In this document: positions 1 through 7,722 of the stretch, piece by piece | How positions within the stretch are numbered: the stretch's first letter is position 1 | Layout of the letters: each line of letters begins with the position of its first letter | Assembly: GCA_019419865.1 (NCBI GenBank) | Contig: JAHZIG010000032.1 | Location: 1 to 27,186, forward strand | DNA length: 27,186 bases | Source: Clostridiales bacterium | Lineage (GTDB): Bacteria > Bacillota > Clostridia > Monoglobales > Monoglobaceae | Direction of reading: 5' to 3' | Notes under the pieces: model-generated | What the model was told of the DNA's origin: nothing | Databases searched by the model: none | Seen by the model: the letters and a program-made list of their open reading frames with translations, nothing else | Program-made: the position numbers and the translations under genes

Positions 1-52
1 AGAATCCGTTTGCCAATTAATTTGGTATAACAGGAATTGAATAAAAAATATT

Positions 53-82
53 ATATCCCCCGTTTAACGCGGGGGATATTTT
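53..82. terminator. Bidirectional hairpin terminator
   Basis: Left arm 53-62 (ATATCCCCCG) pairs perfectly with 70-79, leaving a 7-base loop. The plus-strand side is followed by TTT at 80-82, and on the other strand the stem runs into an AT-rich tract (about 40-52), so it could stop transcription from both directions. It may end a plus-strand gene lying to the left of the window. Confidence 0.7.
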
Positions 83-159
83 ATTGCGCGCTATCGCATT
101 TTAAGAGTCGAATAAGACTAAGATAAGGCCGGGTCTATATAATACGCGGCTTTGCAATA

Positions 160-193
160 AAAGGTAAGCTCCGCGGCGTCTTTTAGCCGTGGA
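160..193 (-). terminator. Candidate terminator of the cdaA operon
   Basis: Arms 170-177 and 186-193 form an 8-bp stem with one G-U pair around an 8-base loop. It lies about 20 bases past the stop codon of the FAD oxidoreductase. Read on the minus strand, the stem is followed after several bases by CCTTTTATT, so the U tract is displaced and the call is tentative. Confidence 0.45.
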
Positions 194-210
194 TGCGGGA
201 ATTTTAATGT

Positions 211-1779
211 TTATAACGGCCTGCCGTCTATGATTTTCATAGCCGTGCGGATACCGTCGACGGCCGCGCTCGTTATTCCGCCCGCGTAACCCGCGCCTTC
301 GCCCGAGGGATAGATGCCGCCCACGCTTACGCTTTCGCCGTTTTCTTTTCTGGTTATCCTGACCGGCGACGAGGTGCGCGTTTCAATCCCTGTCAAAACG
401 GAACCGCAGGAGACGAAACCGCTAATCCTGCGCTCAAAATCGTTAAGACCCTCGGTAAGCGTCTTTGAAATAAAATCCGGCAAACATCTTCTGAGATCGG
501 TGTATTTGACCTTGCCCGTAAAACTGGGGATCACGTCCGAGGGAGCGGGTGAGGCAGTGTTTTTAACAAAGTCTTTGGCGAGCTGCACGGGCGCCGTATA
601 GTCGGAGCCGCCGAGTTTAAACGCCAAAGACTCGTATTTTCGCTGAAACTCCACGCCGCCGAACGGAGTTCCGTCGTCGAAATCTTCGGGGCGCACGTTT
701 ACGACAAGCGCGCTGTTGGCGTTCTCGCCGTCTCTCAAATGTTCGCTCATTCCGTTTACGACCAAGCGGCCCTCTTCCGAGGACGCGTTTACGACCTGAC
801 CGCCGGGACACATGCAAAACGAATAGCAGCTTCGTTCTTTGCCGTTGTATACCAGCTTGTAGTCGGCCGGAGGAAGCGCCAAACCGGAGCTTTTGTATTG
901 CATGTAGTTTATAAACGATTGCTTATGCTCGATCCTGACCCCGGCCGCGAACGGCTTAGGCTCGATATATACGCCCCTCCGCCAGAGCGTCTTAAAAGTA
1001 TCTCTGGCGCTGTGTCCCAAGGCGAGGATAAGTTTTTCGCATTTTACGGCTTCGCTTCCGTTAAGTTCTATTTCGGATACTTTACCGCCGTTTATTTTTA
1101 AGTCGGTAAGCCGGGTGTTGAACTTTATTTCAACTCCCATTTCTATCAGCTTATTTCGCATGTTAACAATGACTTCTCGGAGCATGTCGGTGCCTATATG
1201 AGGTTTAGCCTTATATAGGATGTCGTCGGGCGCGCCGAAGTCTGCGAACGTTTTGAGAACAAAACGGCAGTACGGGTCGCTTATACCGGTATTCAGCTTT
1301 CCGTCCGAGAACGTACCCGCTCCGCCCTCGCCGAATTGTACGTTGGTATTTTTGTCAAGCTTTCCTCCGCTCCAAAAACTGTCGATTTTACGGATCCGTT
1401 CGTCGACCGCGCCGCCGCGGTCTATGAGTAGAGGAGGATTTCCGCTTTTTGCAAGGATATACGCCGCGAACAGTCCCGCCGGACCCATGCCTACAACGAC
1501 CGGCCGAGTTCCGCCTATGCTTTTAACGGGAACGGTTAAATCGTCCTTTAAACTCAGCGGCTTTATGTTTTTATATTCGCGGTCTAAGCGATCCGCGTCC
1601 GCAATTACCGAATAGACGTAGTGGATGTTGTTTTTTCGTCTTGCGTCCAAAGATTGTTTATAGATCCTGAAATTTGTCGCCGATACAGAACTATGCCGCG
1701 CAATTTCTTGCGCGGCGCTTAAAACGTCTTCCGGTCTGTGTTTGATCGGCATTGAGATATTATTAATTAGAATTTGCAC
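211..1779 (-). CDS. NAD(P)/FAD-dependent oxidoreductase (COG2509-like)
   Basis: Predicted flavoprotein of 522 residues, close to the usual length of the uncharacterised FAD-dependent dehydrogenases grouped as COG2509. A dinucleotide-binding signature GMGPAG lies at residues 97-102 after a roughly 90-residue N-terminal domain, and a C-terminal glycine-rich FAD segment (SGEGAGYAGG) lies near the end. The substrate is unknown in the family. The start is GTG at 1777-1779 with GGAGG nine bases upstream; this start overlaps the end of cdaR by 17 bp, so the two are probably translationally coupled. It is the third gene of the cdaA operon; in many Clostridia a gene of this family follows cdaR (from memory of the family). 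Membership is clear, function is not. Confidence 0.88.
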   Translation of the reverse strand: MQILINNISMPIKHRPEDVLSAAQEIARHSSVSATNFRIYKQSLDARRKNNIHYVYSVIADADRLDREYKNIKPLSLKDDLTVPVKSIGGTRPVVVGMGPAGLFAAYILAKSGNPPLLIDRGGAVDERIRKIDSFWSGGKLDKNTNVQFGEGGAGTFSDGKLNTGISDPYCRFVLKTFADFGAPDDILYKAKPHIGTDMLREVIVNMRNKLIEMGVEIKFNTRLTDLKINGGKVSEIELNGSEAVKCEKLILALGHSARDTFKTLWRRGVYIEPKPFAAGVRIEHKQSFINYMQYKSSGLALPPADYKLVYNGKERSCYSFCMCPGGQVVNASSEEGRLVVNGMSEHLRDGENANSALVVNVRPEDFDDGTPFGGVEFQRKYESLAFKLGGSDYTAPVQLAKDFVKNTASPAPSDVIPSFTGKVKYTDLRRCLPDFISKTLTEGLNDFERRISGFVSCGSVLTGIETRTSSPVRITRKENGESVSVGGIYPSGEGAGYAGGITSAAVDGIRTAMKIIDGRPL

Positions 1780-2722
1780 TTACTTTAACCTCCGTAGTCG
1801 ATCCGTCGACCTTTATATCAGGTGGGATTATCAAATTTACTTCAGCTTCGCCTCTGTTGTTAAAGCTGTTTGAGTAAATTGTTTCCGTACTCAAAGATTC
1901 TATTGCGTCGATAGCGTCGTAAGGACCGTATATCGTTATCTGCGAAGGCGATACGTTGTATGTTCCGCTGACGCCGGAGTCGTATATTACGCTGACGGGA
2001 ACAGTTTTGACCTTATATATAGGACACGTTATATCGATTTCACTGTGATCCATGTTGATCCATCTTACGTCTCTTTCCGTCAGAGGCTTGTTAGACTGAT
2101 CGTAGAGCGTAATTCCGTATGAAGAGGTAATCTCTCCCGTTTCGTAATTTTCAGCGCTAACAGAAGATAAATCGACCGATACCTCCGCTCTGGAGACTGT
2201 GCTTAAATTTTCGGAGGTTCCGGATAACGTTATTTGAGGGGCGGACAGCTCTATGTCGCCTTCTCTGTATCCTTCGTTTAATGAACCGGTTTTATTTACT
2301 TCTACGTCGATTTTTTTCTCGTTCGTCTTAGACACGTACACGTCCACAGCCGACGGAGTAAACGAAAGTATATCGCCAAATTCAGTCGATGCGGAGAGGT
2401 TGACGGTGATAGGTTCTTCCTCGCTAATTCTGGATACGTTTATTCCGTAAAAATCCAGCTTAACCGCCAAATTGTTTTCATTAAAATTAGCGATTACCCT
2501 GCGGCTGCCTTCGATCCGCACGGACGCGACGTTCGACGAGAGGCGGTCGATACTGTAACCCGCGTCGGTCAGGACTTCGGTATTAACGGTTTCGATTGCG
2601 ACCTCTCTGAAGGTTCTCTCGGTCGGGGCGTCGATAACGATTATTATATACACCCAAATAATAACGGCGATGATGAAGGAGATTATTTTTAGTACAGAAT
2701 TGTTTTCAAATAACTTATTCAT
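1763..2722 (-). CDS. cdaR: YbbR-domain protein CdaR, regulator of diadenylate cyclase
   Basis: 319 residues with one N-terminal membrane anchor (about residues 9-31, rich in I and V) followed by an extracytoplasmic region made of several YbbR-type beta repeats. In Firmicutes CdaR binds CdaA at the membrane and modulates its c-di-AMP synthesis. It starts two bases after the cdaA stop, and its ribosome binding site AAAGGAGA lies within the end of cdaA, which fits one transcript. The last 17 bp overlap the FAD oxidoreductase. The identification rests on the anchor, the repeat pattern and the position behind cdaA. Individual repeats are divergent. Confidence 0.9.
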   Translation of the reverse strand: MNKLFENNSVLKIISFIIAVIIWVYIIIVIDAPTERTFREVAIETVNTEVLTDAGYSIDRLSSNVASVRIEGSRRVIANFNENNLAVKLDFYGINVSRISEEEPITVNLSASTEFGDILSFTPSAVDVYVSKTNEKKIDVEVNKTGSLNEGYREGDIELSAPQITLSGTSENLSTVSRAEVSVDLSSVSAENYETGEITSSYGITLYDQSNKPLTERDVRWINMDHSEIDITCPIYKVKTVPVSVIYDSGVSGTYNVSPSQITIYGPYDAIDAIESLSTETIYSNSFNNRGEAEVNLIIPPDIKVDGSTTEVKVSANSN

Positions 2723-2724
2723 AA

Positions 2725-3579
2725 CTAACGTCTCTCCTTTCTGGAGAATATCTTCTGGATCGCTTTCGGGTGTTCATTGTTTTCGCTCAATTCAAATATA
2801 TCGATCAGCTTTGCTTTAAGAGTTTCTTCGTTAAAGCCGCGTTCAAGAATGCCGCCGACCGCTACGGAAATGTTTCCGGTTTCTTCAGATACGATCACAA
2901 CGATTACGTTAGCCTCTTCCGAGATGCCGATCCCGGCTCTGTGCCTTGTGCCCAGCTCGGTGCGTATGTCCGGGTTCTGAGTAAGCGGCAGAACGCAGGC
3001 GGCCATAGCAAGCCTGTTTTCCCTGACGACGACCGCGCCGTCGTGAAGCGGGGTATTCGGAACGAATACGTTGACCAAAAGCTCCGAGGTGACGACGGCG
3101 TCTATCTTAACTCCCGAGCTTATCATTGAGTCTATATTTATGCCTCTCTCTATTACGATCAGCGCGCCCGTCTTGTCGTTTGACAAATGCTGCGCCGCGT
3201 GCGAAACTTCTTTTATTACGTCTAAAGTCTGCATGTCGTCCGGTCCCTGATCGGTAGCGAACCATTTGCTGAGCGACGTCTTGCCGACTTGTTCAAGCGC
3301 GCGTCTCAGTTCCGGCTGGAATATGATTACCAGCGCGAAGAAACCAAGCTGCATGGTTTTTGAAAGTATATATGTCGTAACATGTAAATTAAATAAATAT
3401 ACAAGCTGAACAACAACTACTATCAGAACTACCCCTTTGAGCAGACGGGTAGTATGGGTATCGCGTATAAATTTCAGAACTATATACACGAGTACCGTGA
3501 CCAATAATATATCTATAGCGTCGGCTACTCGAAGCAACGATAACTGGTCGATCAGCGATTCAAAAAAAGTTATAAACAT
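2725..3579 (-). CDS. cdaA: Diadenylate cyclase CdaA
   Basis: Membrane enzyme that condenses two ATP into cyclic di-AMP, the messenger controlling potassium uptake, osmolyte transport and wall homeostasis in Firmicutes. The 284 residues show three N-terminal membrane segments (about 20-37, 46-65 and 75-88), then the DAC domain with both catalytic motifs: DGA at 180-182 and RHR at 212-214. Length matches CdaA (about 270-285), not the longer DisA with its helix-hairpin-helix DNA-binding part. The start has a strong GGAGG site nine bases upstream. It is the first gene of a three-gene operon. The usual partner glmM is not present; the window shows the FAD oxidoreductase there and a terminator-like hairpin after it. 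Confidence 0.96.
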   Translation of the reverse strand: MFITFFESLIDQLSLLRVADAIDILLVTVLVYIVLKFIRDTHTTRLLKGVVLIVVVVQLVYLFNLHVTTYILSKTMQLGFFALVIIFQPELRRALEQVGKTSLSKWFATDQGPDDMQTLDVIKEVSHAAQHLSNDKTGALIVIERGINIDSMISSGVKIDAVVTSELLVNVFVPNTPLHDGAVVVRENRLAMAACVLPLTQNPDIRTELGTRHRAGIGISEEANVIVVIVSEETGNISVAVGGILERGFNEETLKAKLIDIFELSENNEHPKAIQKIFSRKERR

Positions 3580-3787
3580 TGAGCGCCTCCATTTCCGATA
3601 GTTTAACTTTGTTTATTGGTTTTAATACTTCGTTTTTGCCGCAGTTTTTAACCGGAGGATAAAACTTTATCAGACCTATGCCAAACGCGGATTTTCTTAT
3701 TAATATAGCTTTCACGCGCGTGTAAAAGAGCGCCGGTCATTTGAAATATATCGGCTTAAAGCGAACGACGACAATCGTAAAATGGGA

Positions 3788-5242
3788 TTAATACGCTTTG
3801 CCCCAATATACCATTTTATCGGCGGGTTTTCCGCAGCAAATACAATGGTCGGAAATCTTTTCCTGCTCGAATGGGATACATCTCGAAGTCGCCGTCGTAT
3901 CTTCCTTGATCTTCAGCTCGCAGGCTTCGTCGCCGCACCACATAGCCTTGATAAAACCGTTGCCTTCGGACAAGATCTTTTTGAACTCGTCGTAGTTTTC
4001 GGCGGTATAGGTTTTGCTCTCTCTGTTTTTCGAAGCGGCTTCATACATTCCGGCTTGGATCTCGCGCAGGAAAGTATTTAGTTCTTCCTCGATATTGTCG
4101 AGCGATACAAATTTTTTGCTTCGGTCGAGACGGCTGACCAGAACGGCCTGATTCTTCTCTATATCCTTAGGTCCAAGTTCGATCCTGACCGGAACGCCGC
4201 GCATCTCGTATTCGCTGAATTTCCAGCCCGGAGACTTGTCGCTGTCGTCAAGTTTTACTCTGAACTTTTTGGAAAGCTGGTCTTTTAACGCGGCGGCTCT
4301 TTCGAGGACGCCTTCCTTATGCATCGCTATAGGAACTATGACCGCCTGCACGGGCGCGATCGCCGGAGGCAGCTTTAATCCAGCGTCGTCGCCGTGAACC
4401 ATTATTATAGCGCCTATTATTCTTGTGGACATTCCCCACGAGGTCTGATGTACGTATTGGAGGGTGTTGTTCTCGTCCAAGTATTTTATGTCGAACGCCT
4501 TGGCGAACCCATCGCCGAAATTATGGCTCGTTCCTGATTGAAGAGCTTTGCCGTCGTGCATCATACTTTCAATAGTATACGTTGAGTTGGCGCCCGCGAA
4601 TTTTTCCTTATCGGTTTTTTGACCTTTGATAACGGGAATAGCCAGCTCGTTTTCACAGAAGTCGGCGTAAACGTTTAACATCTGTATTGTTCTTTCCTGA
4701 GCTTCTTCTTCTGTGGCGTGAGCGGTATGTCCCTCCTGCCATAAAAATTCCGTGCTTCTTAAAAACGGACGCGTCGTCTTTTCCCATCTAACCACAGAAC
4801 ACCACTGATTATAGAGTTTGGGAAGATCGCGGTACGATCTGATTACGTCGGAATAATGTTCGCAAAACAGCGTTTCGGACGTAGGTCTTACGCAGAGTCT
4901 TTCAGTCAGCTTTTCATTACCGCCGTGGGTTACCCAAGCCACTTCGGGGGCGAAGCCCTCGACGTGATCTTTTTCTCTTTGAAGCAAGCTCTCGGGTATA
5001 AACATAGGCATAGATACATTTTCAACGCCCGTCTCCTTAAAACGCGCGTCGAGAATCTTCTGAATATTTTCCCATATAGCGTAGCCGTAAGGCTGTATCA
5101 CCATGCAGCCTTTTACCCCTGAATAGCTGCATAACTGAGCTTTTTTAATAATATCAGTATACCACTGAGCAAAATCCTCGCTCATTGGAGTTATTTCCTC
5201 AACTAATCTGTTGTCCTTTGAATTTTTTTTGTTTTCTGCCAA
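3788..5242 (-). CDS. proS: Prolyl-tRNA synthetase, type 3 (archaeal/eukaryotic-like)
   Basis: Charges tRNA-Pro with proline. The protein is about 484 residues and lacks the bacterial editing insertion, as expected for type 3 ProS. Class II features are visible: the motif 2 region [20 protein letters not shown], then an anticodon-binding part, then a C-terminal zinc-type domain with cysteine pairs (CGDEAC, CICC) ending in KAY. An open frame begins at TTG 5251, but that codon sits one base from the GGAGG site. TTG at 5242 is ten bases from it and gives the family-like N terminus AENKK...[16 protein letters not shown], so I place the start there. It is monocistronic, with its own promoter at 5389-5417 and a leader of about 140 nt. 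Confidence 0.95.
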   Translation of the reverse strand: MAENKKNSKDNRLVEEITPMSEDFAQWYTDIIKKAQLCSYSGVKGCMVIQPYGYAIWENIQKILDARFKETGVENVSMPMFIPESLLQREKDHVEGFAPEVAWVTHGGNEKLTERLCVRPTSETLFCEHYSDVIRSYRDLPKLYNQWCSVVRWEKTTRPFLRSTEFLWQEGHTAHATEEEAQERTIQMLNVYADFCENELAIPVIKGQKTDKEKFAGANSTYTIESMMHDGKALQSGTSHNFGDGFAKAFDIKYLDENNTLQYVHQTSWGMSTRIIGAIIMVHGDDAGLKLPPAIAPVQAVIVPIAMHKEGVLERAAALKDQLSKKFRVKLDDSDKSPGWKFSEYEMRGVPVRIELGPKDIEKNQAVLVSRLDRSKKFVSLDNIEEELNTFLREIQAGMYEAASKNRESKTYTAENYDEFKKILSEGNGFIKAMWCGDEACELKIKEDTTATSRCIPFEQEKISDHCICCGKPADKMVYWGKAY

Positions 5243-5388
5243 ATAAATCAATCCTCCCGGTCGTTAGCTATGTTATCGTTATCGTCTGTAGTAAATTTAT
5301 AAATTTTATACTGCATTATGCGATCAGTTTACGATATAATAACAGTCGCCGCCTTTTACTAAAGTTTTAATTTTCTATATACAAATTT

Positions 5389-5417
5389 AGTATAAAATAA
5401 AACCATTTTAGTGTCAA
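5389..5417 (-). promoter_or_regulatory. Sigma-A type promoter of proS
   Basis: Read on the minus strand: TTGACA (5417-5412), 17 bases, TATACT (5394-5389). Predicted transcription starts near 5382, leaving a leader of about 140 nt before the TTG start. No T-box sequence (AGGGTGG...ACCGCG) is visible in that leader. Confidence 0.8.
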
Positions 5418-5498
5418 GGCTTACCGGGTAATTTTAATAAATTTATACTGCGGAGCTAAATTTAAATACGCTTAAAAAATTTCAGCCGAATATATTTG

Positions 5499-6002
5499 TC
5501 AATCGTAAAAATAACGGTCGATATTTTTGGTAAGTTTAGACAGCGTCGCCATAAAAGCCTCGGTTTCGGACTCGGATAGATCGGACATAAGAACGGTATT
5601 AAATTTTTTAACGAGACTCGCCGTTTTACGAGCCTTTTCGAAGCCTTTATCTGTTAACTTGAATCTTTTTATCCTGAGATCGAAGTCGTCCGTAAATTTA
5701 ACTATCATATCTGCATGGACGAGCTTACGCAGCAGATCGCTTAAAGAAGGCTGAGCTATGCCGAGGGCTTGGACAAGTTCCCCCTGCGAACTTAACGGAT
5801 AGCAATACAGGAAGTACACGATCTGAGCTAATTTAAGTTCCATATCGTCGGCGTCGAACTCGTACTTAAACGCGTTTTTCAAAAGCGAATTTAAGATAGA
5901 TATTTGGAGCGCCGCGTTGTTTGTATTGTCTAAATTTGGACGCTTAGAGCCGTTTGCTCCAAAAGCGTCGTTATTTAAAACGTCTTTGGAGAGCTTTTCC
6001 AT
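5499..6002 (-). CDS. MarR-family transcriptional regulator
   Basis: Winged-helix repressor of about 167 residues. The central part (LVQALGIAQPSLSDLLRKLVHADMI) is the helix-turn-helix, followed by the wing (DLRIKRFKLTDKGFEKA), which is typical of MarR; flanking helices would form the dimer. The open frame extends to 6065, but there is no ribosome binding site there. ATG at 6000-6002 has GGGTGA upstream and starts the usual MarR-like N-terminal helix, so I use it. It is divergent from the zinc-ribbon/methyltransferase pair, whose promoter carries a small inverted repeat that could be its operator. The ligand cannot be told from sequence. Confidence 0.85.
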   Translation of the reverse strand: MEKLSKDVLNNDAFGANGSKRPNLDNTNNAALQISILNSLLKNAFKYEFDADDMELKLAQIVYFLYCYPLSSQGELVQALGIAQPSLSDLLRKLVHADMIVKFTDDFDLRIKRFKLTDKGFEKARKTASLVKKFNTVLMSDLSESETEAFMATLSKLTKNIDRYFYD

Positions 6003-6148
6003 AGTTATCACCCGGATATTATATTTAAAATATTCAAATGCGTAGCCGCATAAAAATAATACCATAAATTTTAATATTTGAAAAGAAAAATTTCTAAAAG
6101 AGTCCGCGCGAAACGCAGTCGGATTTTAGAGTAAGCCGCGCGATCCGC

Positions 6149-6177
6149 TTGACGCCTAAATTAATTTTGTGTATACT
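6149..6177 (+). promoter_or_regulatory. Promoter of zinc-ribbon/methyltransferase operon
   Basis: TTGACG (6149-6154), 17 bases, TATACT (6172-6177). Predicted start of transcription is near 6184, about 40 nt before the first start codon. Confidence 0.75.
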
Positions 6178-6186
6178 GTTAGTATA
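6172..6186. promoter_or_regulatory. Candidate operator, TATACT-N3-AGTATA
   Basis: A perfect 6+6 inverted repeat with a 3-base centre covers the -10 element and the expected transcription start. A bound repressor here would block RNA polymerase. The divergent MarR gene is the obvious candidate binder, but this is inference, and the left half is also simply the -10 box. Confidence 0.4.
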
Positions 6187-6222
6187 TTATGATTTATTAG
6201 ATTGCGGAGGAGGCGACGGAGA

Positions 6223-6768
6223 ATGCGTTGTGGTAATTGCCGTAAAGAAATAGACGATACATGTGAAGTTTGCCCGTTTTGCGGAATCAAAATTTTAAAT
6301 AATCAAGATGTATTAATTTCTTCGATCGGTTACATAAGCAGGATAGTAAGGCGAACATATTTTGCCTGCGTTTTGTTTAACGCGGCGGTTTTTGTTTTGT
6401 ATCTGTGTTTTATTTATCAACTGAACTGGGCGTACGCGGCTCTTGGCGCCGGAGTTTCAAATATCTTGATCGTGGTCGCTTTAGCGATAATGGGATCGTC
6501 GTTGTTTGCGGGAGCGGCTAAAATTTATAGATTCAGATCGTATATTGAAGTATTGTCCGATAGGCTCGAGGGGATAAATCATCTTCAGAACAGGCCGCCG
6601 TTCAGTAAGTTCGTCCTGCCGTTTGGCGCCGTGGACAGGGTGGAGGCGGAGCCGGGATTTATATTGATCTACTCGGGCGACGAATTATATAAATGTATGG
6701 TCGAACCCGGAACGGAAATTTTGTTTAAGAAGATCATAAAGGATAAGCAAAAGAGCGTAAAGTTATAG
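6223..6768 (+). CDS. Zinc-ribbon protein with two membrane segments
   Basis: 181 residues of unknown function. An N-terminal zinc ribbon has cysteines at 3, 6, 14, 17 and 20 (CGNC then CPFC). Two hydrophobic segments follow at about 45-64 and 70-98, then a C-terminal soluble tail of about 75 residues ending in a lysine-rich stretch. The open frame begins at a TTG at 6202, but that codon lies inside the GGAGGAGG ribosome binding site; ATG 6223 is properly spaced from it and begins right at the zinc ribbon. The methyltransferase follows after 42 bp and is probably co-transcribed. I do not recognise a named family beyond zinc-ribbon membrane proteins. Confidence 0.75.
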   Translation: MRCGNCRKEIDDTCEVCPFCGIKILNNQDVLISSIGYISRIVRRTYFACVLFNAAVFVLYLCFIYQLNWAYAALGAGVSNILIVVALAIMGSSLFAGAAKIYRFRSYIEVLSDRLEGINHLQNRPPFSKFVLPFGAVDRVEAEPGFILIYSGDELYKCMVEPGTEILFKKIIKDKQKSVKL

Positions 6769-6810
6769 TTTCGGACGCAATCTACGCGGATGAAAGAGGA
6801 GGAGATATAA

Positions 6811-7599
6811 ATGCCCGGAAATGATAAAATAGACGGCGGGCGAAAATTTGACTGGAACAAAACGTCCGAGGATTATGCAAAGTACAGGGATATTTATCCG
6901 AACGAGTTTTATGATATTCTCTTGAGCAGAGGCATGTGCGCGAGCGGACAGCGCGTTTTGGACGTCGGAACGGGAACGGGAGTATTGCCGAGGGCTCTAT
7001 ATAGGTTCGGAGCGGATTTTACCGGTATCGACATATCCGAAAATCAGATAGAACAGGCTAAGAGGCTTGCCGCTGAAAACGATATGGATATTGAGTTTAA
7101 ACGCGCTCCGGCCGAGAATACGGGATTTGCCGACGCTTCCTTTGACGTCATTACCGCTTGTCAATGCTTCTTTTACTTCGATCACGACAAATTCGCCCGA
7201 GAGGCCGATAGATTGCTCAAAGACGGCGGACGGCTTGCGGTCTTATATATGGCGTGGCTTCCGTTTGAGGATAAGATAGCGGGTATGAGCGAGGAGCTTA
7301 TCTTAAAATATAATCCGTCGTGGAGCGGCCGCGGCGAGACGCGCCGAGATATATTTATTCCCGAGGTCTATAACAGATACTTCGAGTTGGAGGATACGGA
7401 AATGCTCGACCTGCGTTTGCCGTTTACAAGAGAGACTTGGAACGGCCGCATAAAGGCGTGCCGCGGAACGGGAGCTTCGCTGAGCGCGGAGGAACTTAAG
7501 GCGTTTGAGAGAGAACATTTAAAGGCGCTTGAGGATAACGCCCCGGAGGAATTTGAGATCCTTCATTACGCCGCCGCGGCGATATTGAGGAAAAAGTAA
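6811..7599 (+). CDS. Class I SAM-dependent methyltransferase
   Basis: 262 residues. Motif I is VLDVGTGTGVLP, followed by the acidic end of strand 2 (GIDISENQIEQAK), then a motif IV-like segment (FDVITACQCFFYFD) and the DGGRLAV loop: the Methyltransf_11/25 fold. The substrate, small molecule or protein, cannot be inferred. The start is ATG 6811 behind a strong GGAGGAG site. It is the second gene behind the promoter at 6149-6177 and ends before a strong hairpin at 7651-7683. Co-transcription with a zinc-ribbon membrane protein opposite a MarR regulator suggests a small regulated resistance or modification unit, which is inference only. Confidence 0.85.
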   Translation: MPGNDKIDGGRKFDWNKTSEDYAKYRDIYPNEFYDILLSRGMCASGQRVLDVGTGTGVLPRALYRFGADFTGIDISENQIEQAKRLAAENDMDIEFKRAPAENTGFADASFDVITACQCFFYFDHDKFAREADRLLKDGGRLAVLYMAWLPFEDKIAGMSEELILKYNPSWSGRGETRRDIFIPEVYNRYFELEDTEMLDLRLPFTRETWNGRIKACRGTGASLSAEELKAFEREHLKALEDNAPEEFEILHYAAAAILRKK

Positions 7600-7650
7600 A
7601 TGCGGCAGAGTTGAAAATTGATAATCAAAAAAATAATGGGCAAAATTAAT

Positions 7651-7687
7651 ACGGCGCGCGGACTGATATTATCCGCGCGCCGTTTTA
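7651..7687. terminator. Strong terminator between convergent genes
   Basis: A perfect 12-bp GC-rich stem (7651-7662 with 7672-7683) encloses a 9-base loop and is followed by TTTT on the plus strand; the minus-strand side runs into AATT-rich sequence. It lies between the methyltransferase and the convergent treC, so it probably serves both. Confidence 0.8.
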
Positions 7688-7722
7688 GTCGAGGTATGAA
7701 CGCTGACAAAAACTATTATTAA

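Noticed and set aside
5243..5390. T-box riboswitch before proS
   Set aside because: No AGGGTGG...ACCGCG antiterminator sequence and no terminator hairpin before the start codon.
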